Assembly: GCA_029783825.1 (NCBI GenBank)
Contig: JAREIK010000330.1
Span: 87,501-151,500 of the forward strand
Reading direction: 5' to 3'
From: Sapria himalayana
Taxonomy: Eukaryota; Streptophyta; Magnoliopsida; Malpighiales; Rafflesiaceae
DNA: 64,000 nt
Both the position numbers and the translations under genes were made by a program. This document shows positions 27,150 to 40,847 of the stretch, in pieces. Each line of letters begins with the position of its first letter. Position 1 is the stretch's first letter. The notes below the pieces were generated by a model, which ran no database searches, was not told where the DNA came from, and saw only the letters and a list, made by a program, of their open reading frames with translations.

Positions 27150-27760
27150 CTATTTCTCTAATAATCTATCGATCTATATGTCTATCTATATGTTTATCTA
27201 TCATTCTATCTATAAATCAATTAATCTTTCTATCTCTCTTTCTATCTATATATCAATCTCTTTATCCGTATGTTTGTCTATCTATCTTTTTATCTAGCTA
27301 TCTATATATCTATTTTACTAATAATCTATCTGTCTATATATGTGTCTATATATCATTCTTTCGATCAATCAATATATCTATTTGTATATATATCTGTCTA
27401 TCAATCTATATAACAATTTGCCTATCAATTAATCAATCTATTAGTCTATTAATCTGTGAATTAATCTATCTATCAAACTATCTATCTATTTATCTATCGA
27501 TCTAACTATCTATTTATTTATCTAAATGTCTTTCTATCTATGTAACTATTTGTCTATTAGTTTGTCTGTCTTTTTGTCTGCATGCCTACCTACATGCCTA
27601 ATTGTCTACCTGCATGAAGTCTAAAAATCTCTTCATCTGTCTATCTATCTGTGTATCTAAATATCTATCTATTTATTTGTCTATCTAGTTGTATATCTAT
27701 ATGTCTATCTTTCAATCTCTCTATCAATCTATATTTCAAGCAATATATCAATTTGTCTAT

Positions 27761-27763
<3 letters not shown>

Positions 27764-27807
<44 letters not shown>
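27764..27807. repeat. (TA)n microsatellite
   Basis: A long uninterrupted TA run within array B, followed by a (TTTATA)-like patch. Confidence 0.85.
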
Positions 27808-27809
<2 letters not shown>

Positions 27810-27880
27810 TATTTATTTATTTATATTTATATTTATATTTATATTTATATTTTTCTATCTATCTATCTATTTATATCTAT

Positions 27881-27999
<119 letters not shown>

Positions 28000-29503
28000 T
28001 ATGTATCTATTTATCATTCTATCTATCTATCTATCTATCAATCTGTGTATCAATCTGTCTATCAATCAGTATATCAATTGTGTATTAATCTATCTATCAA
28101 ACTATCTATATGTCTATTTTTCTACTTGTCTATCAATTTTTCCTATCTATTTGTTTGTCTATCTATCTATTTATCTATATATCTATTTTCTACCTACCTA
28201 ATTGACTTTCTACCTTCCTGACTCTCCCTCTATCTTTCTATATGTGTATCTATTTATCTGTCTGTCTATATATTTGTTTGTTTGTTTGTCTATCTATCTA
28301 TCTATCTAACTATCTATTTGTCTGTCTGTATGTTTGTCAATTCTAATATTTATCTATCTTTCTATCTATATGACTATCTGTCTGTCTATCAATCGTTATA
28401 TGTATTTATCTATCTTTCTCTCTTTCTTTCTATCTACATGTCTATTTATCTGTCTATCTATTTGTTTATCAATCTCTTAATCTATCTATTTTTCTATCTT
28501 CTTATATATTTCTATATCTATCTGGCTATCAATTTGTCAATATATTTGTCTATCAATCTGTCTTTCTATCTATCAATCTTTTTGTCTATCAATCTATTTG
28601 TTTATTTGTGTGTTTATCTATCTGTCTGTCTATTTGTTTTCCTGCCTCCCTGATTATCTGCCTGACTGACTATCTTTCTGTTTGTGTTTGTGTTTGTCTT
28701 AATGTCTATCTATCTATTTATTTGTCTATTTTTTTATCTATTTGTGTGTCTATCTATTAGTGTGTCTTTCTATATGTACGTCTATCTGACTGTCTATCTA
28801 TCTATCTATCTCTCTGTCTATCTCTCTGTCTATATATCTATCCATCTTTTTTCTATTATTTGTCAATCTATTTGCAAATCTTATTTCTATTTATCCCTGT
28901 ATCTATCTATTTATATATCTATCTATATTTTGTATATCTATCTATCGATTTATCTATCTATCTTTCTTTCTTTTTATCTTTTTGTCTATTTATCTATTTA
29001 TCTATATATCGATCTGTTATCTATCTATATATCTATCTATCTATGTATCTATTTATCTAATTGTCTATATGTCTATTTATCGATCTATCTATCTATATGT
29101 TTATCTATTTATCTATCTATATTTCTATCTATTTATCTATCTATCTATTTATATATCTATGTCTATATCTATCAATGTATGTATGTATGTATGTATCTGT
29201 CTGTTTATCTATATATCTATCTTTCTTTCTTTCAATCTATCTGTCTCCCTATCTGTCTTTTCATCTATCTGTCTACCTATCTATCTTTTCATCTATCTAT
29301 CTATCTATTAGTCTATCTATATGTTTATCTTTCTATCTATTTATCTATCTAGTTATTTAGCTATCTATTTATATATCTATCTATTTATATATCTATCTAT
29401 TTATATATCTATCTATTTGTCTGTCTATCTATATATTTGTCTCTATCTATTTATATTGTGTCTATCTATCTATCTATCTATTTATCTATCTATATGTCTA
29501 TTT

Positions 29504-30769
29504 CACTATAATAAAATGTCTATTTAGCTATGAAAATTTAGCTAGAGAAATAATCCCTAGCTAATTAGTGAGGGATTAGCTAGAGAATAGCAAGATATGT
29601 TTGATTTTACATTAAATTATAAATTTTCGATAAATTTGTGATGGATTAGAGTTGGAAATTTTAGATATAAAAATGTCCCTAACTAATATTATCCTAAATT
29701 TTAACGCAAAGATTGATGGCCATTTTACCAATGACTTAAGAGATGGATTTCCCCTAGAAAATTAGTTGGATACAAAATCCCTGATTAAATAATATTCTGA
29801 AATTTTTTTTATGATTTTATATTTAATTGCCAGTGATTATTCCTATAATGATATTTTTCACAAACAATATGAGTTTAGCTTGAATATTTCTCTAGCTATT
29901 AGGGATAGAGATAATTTTCATTGCTAATCTTTAATGATTTAAATTTTTTTATATATTATTTGTTTTAATATTTTGTGTAATTTTTTATATTAAATATATG
30001 TCATGGTCTATGAATGAGCAAACCTTGAAAGACACATTTTTCATATATATTTATAAAAATAAGATATTATAAATAAATAATTTCAAAAATATTTAAATAC
30101 ACATAAAAATTTATATTAATAATGACTAAAATAAATATTTTGTATGATTATAAAATTTTTAAAAAATTATACAAAATATTTTTTCAAATATTTAATTATG
30201 TTATTTAAATATTTGTATTAAATAAACATTAAATAATTAATTATATAATTAATCATTTTAAAGATATTTTAATTAATAAATGAACATACATAAAAATTAA
30301 TATTAATAAGCTAAAATATTTAATTGTATGATTAAATAATAAAATTATAAAAATACCTGAATTAATGTATAAACAAGTAAATATTTATATTATTTAAAAT
30401 AAAAATAAAATTTTATGATTATATGAATCTTTTAAAAAAAATATTTACTAAATGATTTAAAATTTTTGAATTATAAAAAAAATTTTAAATTTTTCATACA
30501 AAAAAAAAGAAAATAAACTTATATTTAAAGATAAATACATATATGTTTTAATTACATCAAAATAATTTTGATGATTTAAAAAATAAATATGTTAGTGTAG
30601 TTATTAAAAGAATACTTCAAGTTTTTTTTAGGATTTAAAAAGAGTTATTTAAAATATTACTAATAAAAATTTTGTCTTAAAAACACTTAAAATTAATTTT
30701 AGCCCTATAAACACTTTTGAAAATTACTATCAAATTGACCCTAAGTTGATTTGAATTCAAGCTTTATTT
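29504..30769 (+). mobile_element. CACTA-family end, copy C (truncated)
   Basis: It begins CACTATAATAAAATG exactly where array B stops. Subterminal motifs such as TCCCTAGCTAATTAGTGAGG follow, and then the family's AT-rich body; GGTCTATGAATGAGCAAACC near 30005 is the equivalent of 10960 and 31839. The copy is cut at 30769, where the next CACTA end starts. No coding is seen. Confidence 0.65.
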
Positions 30770-33320
30770 CACTTCAAGAAAATATCGATTTAGCTTGGGA
30801 AAATTAGCTAGGGATCAATCCCTAGCTAATTTGCAAGGAATTAACTAGAGAACAGCAAGGAATTGATGATTTTTTAATAAAAAAAATGCAACGGATTAGT
30901 GGCGAATTAGCGAGGGATTAGTGACAAAAAATTTTCGAAACTTCCGTTCATGAAAAATATGGATTTTAGCGATGGATATAGCGACGGATTAGCAACGAAA
31001 AATTTTTGTAAGTTCCATTCAAGAAAAGCATGGATTTTAGCGATTGATTTAGTGTCTGATTAGCAACGAATTTTTTCTATCTAATTTTTAGCGATGGATT
31101 TAGCAACGGAATTTCCCTTGCTAATAAAATCATTCATTTAGCGACAGATTTAGTGATTTATTTTTTCTTGCTAATAAAATCCTTGATTTAGCGACGGATT
31201 TTACCCCACTAATAAAATTCATGATTTAGCGACGGATTTAGCGACGGATTTTCTCATGCTAATAAAATCCATTATTTAGCAACAGATTTAGCGACTCACT
31301 TTCCCTTACTAATAAAATCCTTGATTTAGTGACGGATTTTGCGACGAATTTAATGATGAATTTTCCCTTACTAATAAAATCAATAATTTAGCTACGGATT
31401 TAGCAACGAATTTTTACTAGCTAAAAAAATCCATATTTTAGCTAAGGATTTAGCGATAGATTTTTCCTAGCTAGTAAAATCCGTATTTTAGCTACGGATT
31501 TAGTGAGCAAATATCCCTAGCTAATAAAATCCATAAATTAGTGATGAATTTAGCAATGAAATTTTTGTAAAAAATAAAATCCTTAATTTTACGATGGATT
31601 TAGGGACGGAATTTGCCTAGCTTATAAAATTGTAATTTAGCAACGGATTTAGCGATTGAGTTTCTCGAGCTAATAAAATCCGTAAATAGTAATGAATTTT
31701 CTCTTGCTTATAAAATCCGTAATTTAGCTACGGATTTAGCGACGATATTTTCCTAGCCAATATTTATTTATATAATTATTTTTATTTATTATTTATTTTA
31801 ATATTTTATTTAACCTTATTTATTAAATTTATGTTATTGGTCTATAGATGAGCAATCCTATAATCATACATTATTCTCGTAAAATCAAAAAATAATAATA
31901 TTATAAATAATTAATTTAAAATATATAAAAATACAAAAAATTATATTAATAAGGTCTAAAATAACTATTTTTATGATGTATTAATTTTAAAAAAAGTATA
32001 CAAAAGATTTTTCTAAAATTTTTAATTAAGAAACTAACTAATTTAAATTAAAGTAACATTAAATAATTAATTCAATAAGTATAATAATTTTTCGATAAAT
32101 TAAAAATTAAATTAACATACATTAAAATTTCTACTAATTTAAATGTAAATTAATCATTGAATAATAAAATAGAAAATATTTTCAAAAATATCTGAATTGA
32201 CAAATAAACTAGTAAGTATTAATATTATTATATGTATTAGAAAAATTTTATGATTATAGAAAACTATTAAAAAAATAAAAAAAAAACAAATCTTAAAAAT
32301 CTTGAAATATAATAAAAATATAATTTTTTTTCAATAAAGTTAAAAAAAATAAAATAATAATTATAAATAAATATATAGATGTTTAATCCTACTAAAATTT
32401 ATAAAAATTAAACAATTGAGTAATATTTTTACAATTAGCTTTTAACATAAAATTTTTAATAAAATAATAAATATTATTTTTTTAATTATCTTCTCACTAT
32501 GAGTAATTTTTTGAATTTTAAAAATTATTAATTATATCAAATAATATGAAATTTTGTGCGTTTAAAATTATTTCATATTATCTTCGTAAAAATTAATATG
32601 AATTCTTAAAAATTTATAACCATAAAATATAAATTTTTATAGATTTTTTAACATTAATTATATTTTATAACTTTGAGGCGAGTGGCTAGAAGGCAAATCA
32701 TCTTTTCATTTATATATTATTATATGAAGTTTGTTAATTTCATACCTATTTGATATTTTTTTAAGGCAAAACATATTTTTTTATTGTTTATATATTTATT
32801 GTTTAATTAATATTATAATAAAAATTTATAAGTTATTTATTTTTTATTTGTACCTTGATACATGCACATTAATTTCGTAAAAAATATTTTGATAGTAAAT
32901 AAAATTAATGAGTATTTTTTTATTTTATATATATATATTGTTTATTTAATGTTTTAATAATTAAAAATATAAAATATTATTCTAAAATATACATTCTCTC
33001 TCTCGACGCATCTCTAACAGTAACAGAGCCAAATTCCTCCTCATTCCATCATTATCTCTTGACGCCAATTCAACTAAAATTAATTCGAGGTTTAAGTTTT
33101 AATTTATCTTTGATTTGAAGTATGTTCATCAATTATCTTGGATTGCTTAATCGAAGAGTAAGAATTTTTATTCTTTTTTTTTGTTTTCAAGTTTCTTCTT
33201 TAATCACCATACGGTATGCTTGTATTTCGTATATAAACTTATTCGTATAAATGCTTCATGCATTTGTGATATAATACATTGTCACTGTGTGGTTCTAATG
33301 GTGATAGTTTACAAAAACAA
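30770..33320 (+). mobile_element. CACTA-family end, copy D, with long subterminal array
   Basis: It starts CACTTCAAGAAAATA. Subterminal repeats of 45-60 bp (GATTTAGCGACGGATTTAGCGACGGA…TTGCTAATAAAATCC type) fill 30880-31760. It then stays collinear with copy A for about 1.5 kb, to the TTCATGCATTTGTGATATAAT block near 33255 (12388 in copy A). CACTA ends are inverted repeats, so this left end could belong to the same element as the - strand TNP2 gene at 38.3-49.5 kb. That link is inference, because no right-hand end was found. Confidence 0.75.
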
Positions 33321-33337
33321 TATATAAACAATATATA

Positions 33338-33535
33338 TACTTAGGTTTGCCGACTTAATATCTACAAAAATAGTATACATCAATATGCATATGAATTTTA
33401 TACATAACTAGTATACATACTTAGGTATGCCGACTTAATATTTACAACAACAGTATACATCAATATGCATGTATTTTGTAAATAACTTGTATACATAATT
33501 AGGTATGCCGACTTGATATCTACAAAAAATATCCA
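33338..33535 (+). repeat. ~79-bp minisatellite, about 2.5 copies
   Basis: TTAGGTNTGCCGACTT recurs at 33341, 33421 and 33499, each followed by AATAGTATACATCAATATGC-like sequence. Copy A of the CACTA family has a single equivalent near 12443, so the tandem expansion happened after the copies separated. Confidence 0.8.
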
Positions 33536-33554
33536 AAAATAAGTAATGATTGAA

Positions 33555-33670
33555 TTCAAAAATAAAATAAAATATAATAAAATATAAATAAAATAAAGAA
33601 AATAAAGAAAATAAATAAAATAAATAAAGTAAATAAAGTAAATAAAATAAATAAAATAAATAAAATAAAA
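33555..33670 (+). repeat. (AAATAAAAT)-type A/T microsatellite
   Basis: Runs of AAATA/AAATAAAGT units. The Tyr-Phe-Ile frame on the - strand at 33398-33679 comes from this repeat. Confidence 0.85.
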
Positions 33671-36374
33671 GTTTAGCATGTCAAATTAAATTAATCTGAT
33701 TATACTCGAGTGAACCAGTTTGAACTATTCTACCAACTTCTAGAAACTCAATAACATTCACACATGTGATTGAAAATAATTGAGCAAAAGTTTCTCAATT
33801 CACTTTGAAATGTTCTCATGATATGTGTTGTTGTGTGCTAGGAACCCCAAATCACTTTTATTTATAGGCAAGATTCCAGGTTTTAAAATTTTTGATGCAA
33901 CATTTAGTAAGCCAACATAGCTTTCACATGTCAAGTCAATCCTTGGCAGGTATACACATCATCATATAACAAGCACACTTTCAAGCACTTAGCATTAATG
34001 CATGAGAACACATAGGAAGCACATAATCAATGCTTATCACTCATGTAAGCCAAGACATAGAAATCATATAGTCTAACACATGATATTCATGCAAGTAAGC
34101 ATGTGATAAGCTTGTAATTCAACATATGATATAAAAATAATTTTTCTTATTGATTTTTTCATAGACTTTATTATAATTTTCCTACATGATTAATTTATAT
34201 TTTTATAGTTGCACTTATCTTTAACAAAGATTATCATGGTGTGTGTGTGTGTGTGTGTGTAAAGATTTATATTTATCATGTATCTAAAATTTTGTAAATT
34301 AAATTTATCAAAAATTTATCTCAAACATAATAACTTCATATTTATGTTTCTTGAAATAAAACACTTATATTTCTAATAATTTCAACATTCCTTCAATAGA
34401 TGTCTCATAGTGTGTGAATCCTTGTGATCTCTCTTGTGTTAGTGATGAGTGGACTTGTTGAATCAAGTATAGTAATATTAAAATAATGATTTCATACTGA
34501 TATAATAAGATCAACATATAGCAATGTGTTATGGACACTCAAGCTAAGATAGTATAAAATATATGAATCAAACTTTTTTGTACATAATTACTATCAAGAA
34601 TAATATTTTTAAAAATAAATAGCATGGTAATAAAAATCCAAATCAACAACATGGTAGACTAATTGGAAAAAGATGATGAATTCTCTAACTCTGAAAATAT
34701 GAGTCCGATCCTCGTAGATGTTGGATAAGTTTTCCATGGTGCTATCATTTATCAAGTTGTTCAGATGTTGGGAAGTGAGTTTTACCTATTCTAATCATGA
34801 AGTCTCATAGCTTATATACGAGCCAAATAATAATTTTGGGTTGAGTTTGGAAGAAGGGTAGGTAGATAAAAAAATTATAATATTTTAAATCTATAACATT
34901 TTTGATTTCGATAGAGGATATAAAACTATTAAAATATTTAGAAATTTTTAATGTTTATAATCCCCACAATTTCATGCAACACAATATATTTTTTCTACCA
35001 AAAAATGTTTTAACTTCAATTTATGATTTTATCTATAACAATGTAGTTTATTATTACTCTAACAATTCAACTTCTACCAAATTTATATTAACTATAATTT
35101 ATACCATTAACAACTATGGATTATTAAGAGTTTGGGTATCTCTATGACGTTGATGAATTTCATGTCATACAAGACTATTATCCTTACGACAACATTTATT
35201 AAGATACCCTTTATTATGTCGTGTTAATAACATCATCCTTTAACATACAGTAATTTTTCTATGCTGCAATATGTTTATCTTAAACAATTTAAAAAACTAA
35301 TAAATATTAGGAGTAATTGTTAGTTGAACATTGTAGTTATTAGTTGAGTATCATAACTATTAGTTGTAACCTACTAGCTTGAATCTATGGTTCGTGTTTC
35401 ACAAAATTTGTGGTAGATGTATCTTGTAATAAATATTAATAAAGAATATAAGAAATTATGAGAAGTATTATGGAAATGTATGTGTCATTAATGAAATATT
35501 ATTTTATAGTACTAGTGAATATATGTGAGTACTCTTTAATGTGAGTACACTTTTATGTGAGTACTCTTTAATGTGAGTACACTTTTATGTGAGTACTCTT
35601 TTATAGTTTAATATGATATAAACATATTTACTAATTATTTTTTAGTCAATAATTATTAAATATTATTTCATATCTTAATAAAATAATAAAAATAAAAATA
35701 ATTTCAAGAACATCAATACAATATAATAAAAAAAATAGTAACATTCATAAAAATACAGCAAAATGAATTATAAAGAACATTAATAAGTTGTAAATAAATA
35801 TAAAAAATTCAAAACTATTGAGAATTATCTTGTAATATTATATTTTATTATCTTGAGATACTAGGATGAGATGATTCATATAGATTAAGAGTATTTATAC
35901 TTTCTTTTTGTATTTATAAGTGAATTTTTAGTTTATTTAATAAATGATAATCCCATTTTATATTTTTTATTCATAATATTATATTATTGTGAGACTTTAT
36001 TTCCTTTATTCAGTTGTTTTATTTTTTATGGGAATACTCGATATGTAAAGTTTCATCAATCATTTTTATTCATTATGTAAAGGAATGAGTTTTAGTTATA
36101 TATTATTATTATTGAGTAGTATTTTGTTTATATCATTTTTTTTCATTTTCATGCATATATCTTCAAATTTTTTCTCCATATATATATATATGGACATGCA
36201 AATATATGGAAGAAATTTATGATGCTTTAGCAGAACATCTCTTTGCTGTAGAAGTAGTAGTAAATAGCCATTCAAAGTAACTTCCTACTCATGTGGAAAA
36301 TTGTAGAAATATAGTATTTCTTCTCTCTCTCTATCTGTAAACATCATTGCTGACCATATTTTAGATATTTATTG
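33671..36374. other. AT-rich intergenic DNA, no gene supported
   Basis: There are no frames with a recognisable product; the largest, 34902-35147 on +, is unrecognised and lacks support. A (TG)n run lies at 34239-34260, a 32-bp minisatellite at 35525-35604 and a short (TA)n at 36180-36192. Confidence 0.6.
35525..35604 (+). repeat. 32-bp minisatellite, 2.5 copies
   Basis: GTGAGTACTCTTTAAT alternates with GTGAGTACACTTTTAT. Full units start at 35525, 35557 and 35589, and the two 16-bp halves are themselves related. Confidence 0.9.
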
Positions 36375-36452
36375 AAGTTGTATGACTATATATAAATATA
36401 TGTATAACTAAATAACACTGTATATAATTAAATATAGCTATATTTGTAAGTA

Positions 36453-36509
<57 letters not shown>

Positions 36510-38115
36510 CTATATATTTATTTATAACATATATATTTATGTATCACTATTTGTATGAATATATCTATATATAACTATATAAAAATATTTATGGTTATAT
36601 ATACAATATGTATAATAACATATAACTATAAATAATTGTATCTTATTATATGTATTACTATAAAAGCTTTATACATAATTATAATTAAATATATAATTTA
36701 CAACTTATATTTAATATATATTTGTACATATTAGTATTCAAAAATTATTTTACTATAAATATATATACCTACATGTATAGATATAAGTTTAACTATACGT
36801 TTAACTATATGTATAACCACATGTAACTATATTTATAATTACATGTATAACAATATACAACATTATGTTTAATTATATGTGTATAACTATATATAAATAT
36901 TTTTAAAACTAAATAAAACTTTAAATAATTAAATATAACTATATTTTTAACTATTTATACATATATGTATACATATTTGTAAATCTATATACTTGTTTAT
37001 ACCATTGTATATATTTATGTAAAACTAAATATAACTATTCATATGAATATATATATATATATATAAGCCTAAATGTTTAATGATATATTATTTTTTATGA
37101 CTATATATATTATATGTATAATAACATATAACTATACATAATTTTATATTATTAATGTATAACCTATATTTAAATATATAATTAACAACATATATTTAAT
37201 ATACATTTTTATATATTAGTATAAAAAATGTATATCCATACCTATACATAACTATATGTATACATATTTGAAATTATATAAACAAATATATATACATACA
37301 TGTATAAATATAAGTTTAACTATATGTGTAACTATATGTATAATCACATGTAACTATATTTATAATTACATGTATAATATCATACAACATCATATTTAAT
37401 TATATCTGTATAACTATATATAAATATTTGTAAAACTAAATAAAACTTTTTATAATTAAATATAAATATATTTTTAGCTATTTATACATATATGTATACA
37501 TATATGCAAATATATATATATTTGTATATAACATTGTATATATTTATGTATAACTAAATTTAACTACTCGTATGAATATATATATATATATATATATATA
37601 AAACTAAATGTTTAATGATGTATATTTTTTATAACTATATATATTATATGTTTACTTACATATAACTATAAATAATTCTATCTTACTAAAATTATAACTA
37701 TAAAAACTTTATACATAACTATATTTAAATAAATTAATTAACAACATTTATTTTATTAACAATTTTATATATTAGTATAAAAATGTATTTTAGTATATCC
37801 ATACATATATATAACTATATGTATAAATATATGAAATTATATGACCAAATATATATACATACATGAATAAATATAAGTTTAACTATACGTGTAACTATAT
37901 CTATACCTACATCTAACAATATCTATAATTATATGTATCAAAACATACAACACAATGTTTGAGTATATGTGTATAACTATATATAAATATTCTTATAGCT
38001 ATAAATAACTCTATATAAATAAATATAACTTTATTTTTAATTATGTATACATATATGTAAATCTATATAATTGTTTATAACTTTGTATACATTTATTTAT
38101 ATTTAATTATAACTA

Positions 38116-38153
<38 letters not shown>

Positions 38154-38290
38154 TATGTTTAACTATATGTAACTATTTATAACTACATTTACTATATGTA
38201 TCCTAACATATAATTATATATGGGATAATATTAATTTGTTGAACTAATTTGAAATTAAATGGCATAAAATATAATATCACCACTAAATGT
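36375..38290. repeat. AT-rich tandem array of ~0.53-0.57 kb units, locus 2
   Basis: The GTATAACCACATGTAACTAT-type block recurs near 36811, 37338 and 37911, a period of about 527-573 bp. The array is collinear with 16876-18545, including the non-repeat tail at 38211-38290. It carries a (TG)n run at 36459-36505 and (TA)n runs near 37051, 37580 and 38120. It abuts the broken 3' end of the TNP2 gene. Confidence 0.8.
36459..36505 (+). repeat. (TG)n microsatellite
   Basis: About 23 TG units inside the AT-rich array. Locus 1 has no equivalent run. Confidence 0.9.
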
Positions 38291-38297
38291 GTTGATC

Positions 38298-39062
38298 CTA
38301 CACTAAATAACTAAATACACTACTATTCATTATTATTTTAGAAGAACCATACCTAATTGTATGAAATTTATATCCATTAACAAAATACCCAGGATAGGTT
38401 GTTACATATCGAAACGAGCCTTTACTTATATTCTGAATAAAAATATTTGAATTTCCATTTGAATGATCAATTACCTGTGACATTAATTAAAAAAAATTGA
38501 TATTAACAAATAAAAGATAATAATAAATTAAATAATAAAAAACTTTAAAACATAATAATTATCACTTAATTTTTGAACCAATTTGCAAATTCATTTTCTA
38601 ACATATAATCGACATCATTGCTGGAAATTGCTGGTTTCCGATATATTAACTGCTCAACATAAATACTACACAAATATAAAAAGAGAAAAAAAAATGAATA
38701 TCAATTTTTAATAATTCCTATTAAATATAAAATTAAACTATGATTTAACCTGCAAGCATTTTTAGTATATATACTCAATGTATGGTGCAACCTCCTCACA
38801 ATTAAGTAAAACATAGCTCATGGTTGCTTTGTACTCTTCATCTGTCATACATCTTTTCATTGTTATTCCAAATGCTCTTCCAGGATGCTTGAAGATAGAT
38901 AGTTTGTCCATAGAATCATCTTCTACCATCGCATGACCTTCATAATTCCGCGGCAAATTTCTATTCTTTGTATTGACATGATCATCAAAATAATAAGAAC
39001 AAAATGATGATGCTTTTTCTACTAAATATGCATTGCAAATTGAAGCTTCAATTCTAGCATAA
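38298..39062 (-). pseudogene. CACTA TNP2-type transposase, C-terminal part (DUF4218-DUF4216 region)
   Basis: This is the C-terminal part of an En/Spm TNP2-like transposase, on the - strand. Three blocks appear in gene order. At 38762-39062 there is the DUF4218 end, with ARIEASICNAYLVEKA, a run through LPRNYEG, then FKHPGRAFG and YVLLNCEEVAPYIEY. At about 38565-38665 a short exon-like piece reads YVEQLIYRKPA…EFANWFKN. At 38298-38483 the DUF4216 start reads YPGYFVNGYKFHT…MNSSVF. The AT-rich gaps between blocks could be introns. The rest of DUF4216 is missing where the AT repeat array begins. The N-terminal part of probably the same gene lies at 47702-49490, about 8.6 kb away on the same strand. 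Family identity is recognised from conserved motifs; the block boundaries are estimates. Confidence 0.85.
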
Positions 39063-39080
39063 TGAAGAAATAATTAATAG

Positions 39081-39103
39081 GTTTCTTCATTCAGCTTCAA
39101 TTC
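39081..39103 (+). repeat. 23-bp direct repeat, left copy (pair at 47702-47724)
   Basis: Positions 39081-39103 and 47702-47724 are identical and in the same orientation, and they bracket the segment that separates the two halves of the TNP2 gene. The right copy reads in frame as PELKLNEET on the - strand, so it belongs to the transposase. The left copy sits next to short inverted GAAGAAATAAT/TTATTTCTTC motifs. Confidence 0.8.
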
Positions 39104-40847
39104 TACTAAATATGAATTGAAAATGAAGAAAAAATTGAAGCTGTATGAAGAAATAATGAACGAAACCCCAACAGTAGTATTGGAGGAACTTGTGTTTTCA
39201 TAAAAACTGATAATGCCATATTTGATTATATGTATGTGATGTATATAATTCTAGCATGATTTACATTTTTTAATATATGTGATATTATGGTTTGTGTGAT
39301 CAACATAGATAATAGGTTTTATTAAGGTATTAATTGATTGAATCTGAAATCTAAAGGATTCATTAGTATGATTGAGAATCTGTATGAGATATTTCCATTA
39401 AAGTATTTAATAGCATGATATATGATTCTAGCATTATCTTAATCAGATTAATACATGGAGTAAATTCATATATCAATTTTGATTTAGCAGTAATTGCTTA
39501 TGGTAATTGACAAAATAAACCCTAAGTGTAATGAGATTTGATCATATGTTATTTTAATATGATTTTGATTACTTTCAACTTATTTTAAAATTATTGATAA
39601 GATCAATAAAAATGTATTGATAATATTAATAAAAATTTATTGATAAGTTCAATGAAAATTTATTATTAAGATTAATAAAAATTTATTAATGAGATCAATA
39701 AAAATTTATTGATAAGATTAATGAAAATTTATTAATGAGATTAATGGAAATTTAAATTTTTTTTCCTAAGGTGCTGCCCCCAACCCCACGAGGGTGACCC
39801 CCCTTGACCCCTTCTGCTAACTAGCTAGGGAACAACTATAATAGCTATGCATAATTCCTTATAAATTGAATTGTTTTTAAATACATAGCTATTATAATTT
39901 ATTTCTTTTAATGCAAATTGTTTATGCTATATGATAATATTATATATTTTGTATGTTATGTTGCTTCATATGATACACAACATGACCTTTTTAACCAATG
40001 TGTTTTGTGAGATTATTATTATTTTTGTTCAAGGGTTGTAATTATTAAATATGGCTTGCATATTTTTTTTTGTTTTTTTGTAATTTTTTAATTGTTATAA
40101 TAAAACAAGAGAGACAATGCAAGCCATTTGAAGTTATACAATCCAACCATGATGATGGAGGAGCTAGGTGTCTATGCACAAGTTGGTGGTCAAATCTACT
40201 TCTTGGAGTTGCTTATTACTACCTAGGAATGACTATTGATCTTCATATTGGCTTATAGAGATCAATCTAGATTAAGGTCATACTGTGACATGTTTATTAT
40301 GTGCATGTATGAGTTGATATGTATGATGTTACATGAGTATGTGATACTAGAAATATGATGAGATCTATTAATTGAAAATTAAAATCAATCAAGATCCCTA
40401 ACATTAAATTTAAAGTTATCATGCCATCCATATTTAAATACTTGTCAAACCTTATATCACCTTAATGTGGGTCCTACCCAAAGTAGTAGTACATTAGGTG
40501 ACATCAGTGAGACAAGTTGAGTAATGGTGATACCCATGTGGTTAAAAATTGTTTAACTTTATTATGTTACCAAAATGGTTTTGGGCCTAATGGCATTAAA
40601 TGAGATTTAAACATGTCAGGACATATGATATCAAAATCTCAATAATATCTAAGAATTGCATGAGATTTAATTGGTAAGAGTTACCTACCTAAATAACTTA
40701 ATTTTAAGTGTCATGTCAAAGCTAACTTAAAGTTGAGTAAAATATGGATCTTAGCTCACTAGATTAATATGATTTTTATTGAGAGTTATTAATATGGTGA
40801 GAATTTTTCATAATCAAAATACTTATCAAACTTTTAATTCATTACAG
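39104..40847 (+). mobile_element. Region upstream of Copia gag (possible leader and decayed 5' LTR)
   Basis: AT-rich DNA with a short GC-rich block at 39775-39830 (CTGCCCCCAACCCCACGAGG and following). No confident primer-binding site and no clear match to the region downstream of pol could be found by eye, so the 5' LTR is either missing or too diverged. The stretch from about 40100 to the gag start looks like untranslated leader. The 62-codon frame at 40070-40258 has no recognised product. Confidence 0.4.

Noticed and set aside
34902..35147. An 81-codon protein
   Set aside because: AT-rich frame with Asn/Tyr/Ile bias expected by composition, no recognisable domain, and no neighbours or promoter.
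39775..39830. GC-rich block as a gene exon or CpG promoter
   Set aside because: It is only about 55 bp long and has no open frame of interest. It more likely belongs to the decayed Copia leader or LTR.
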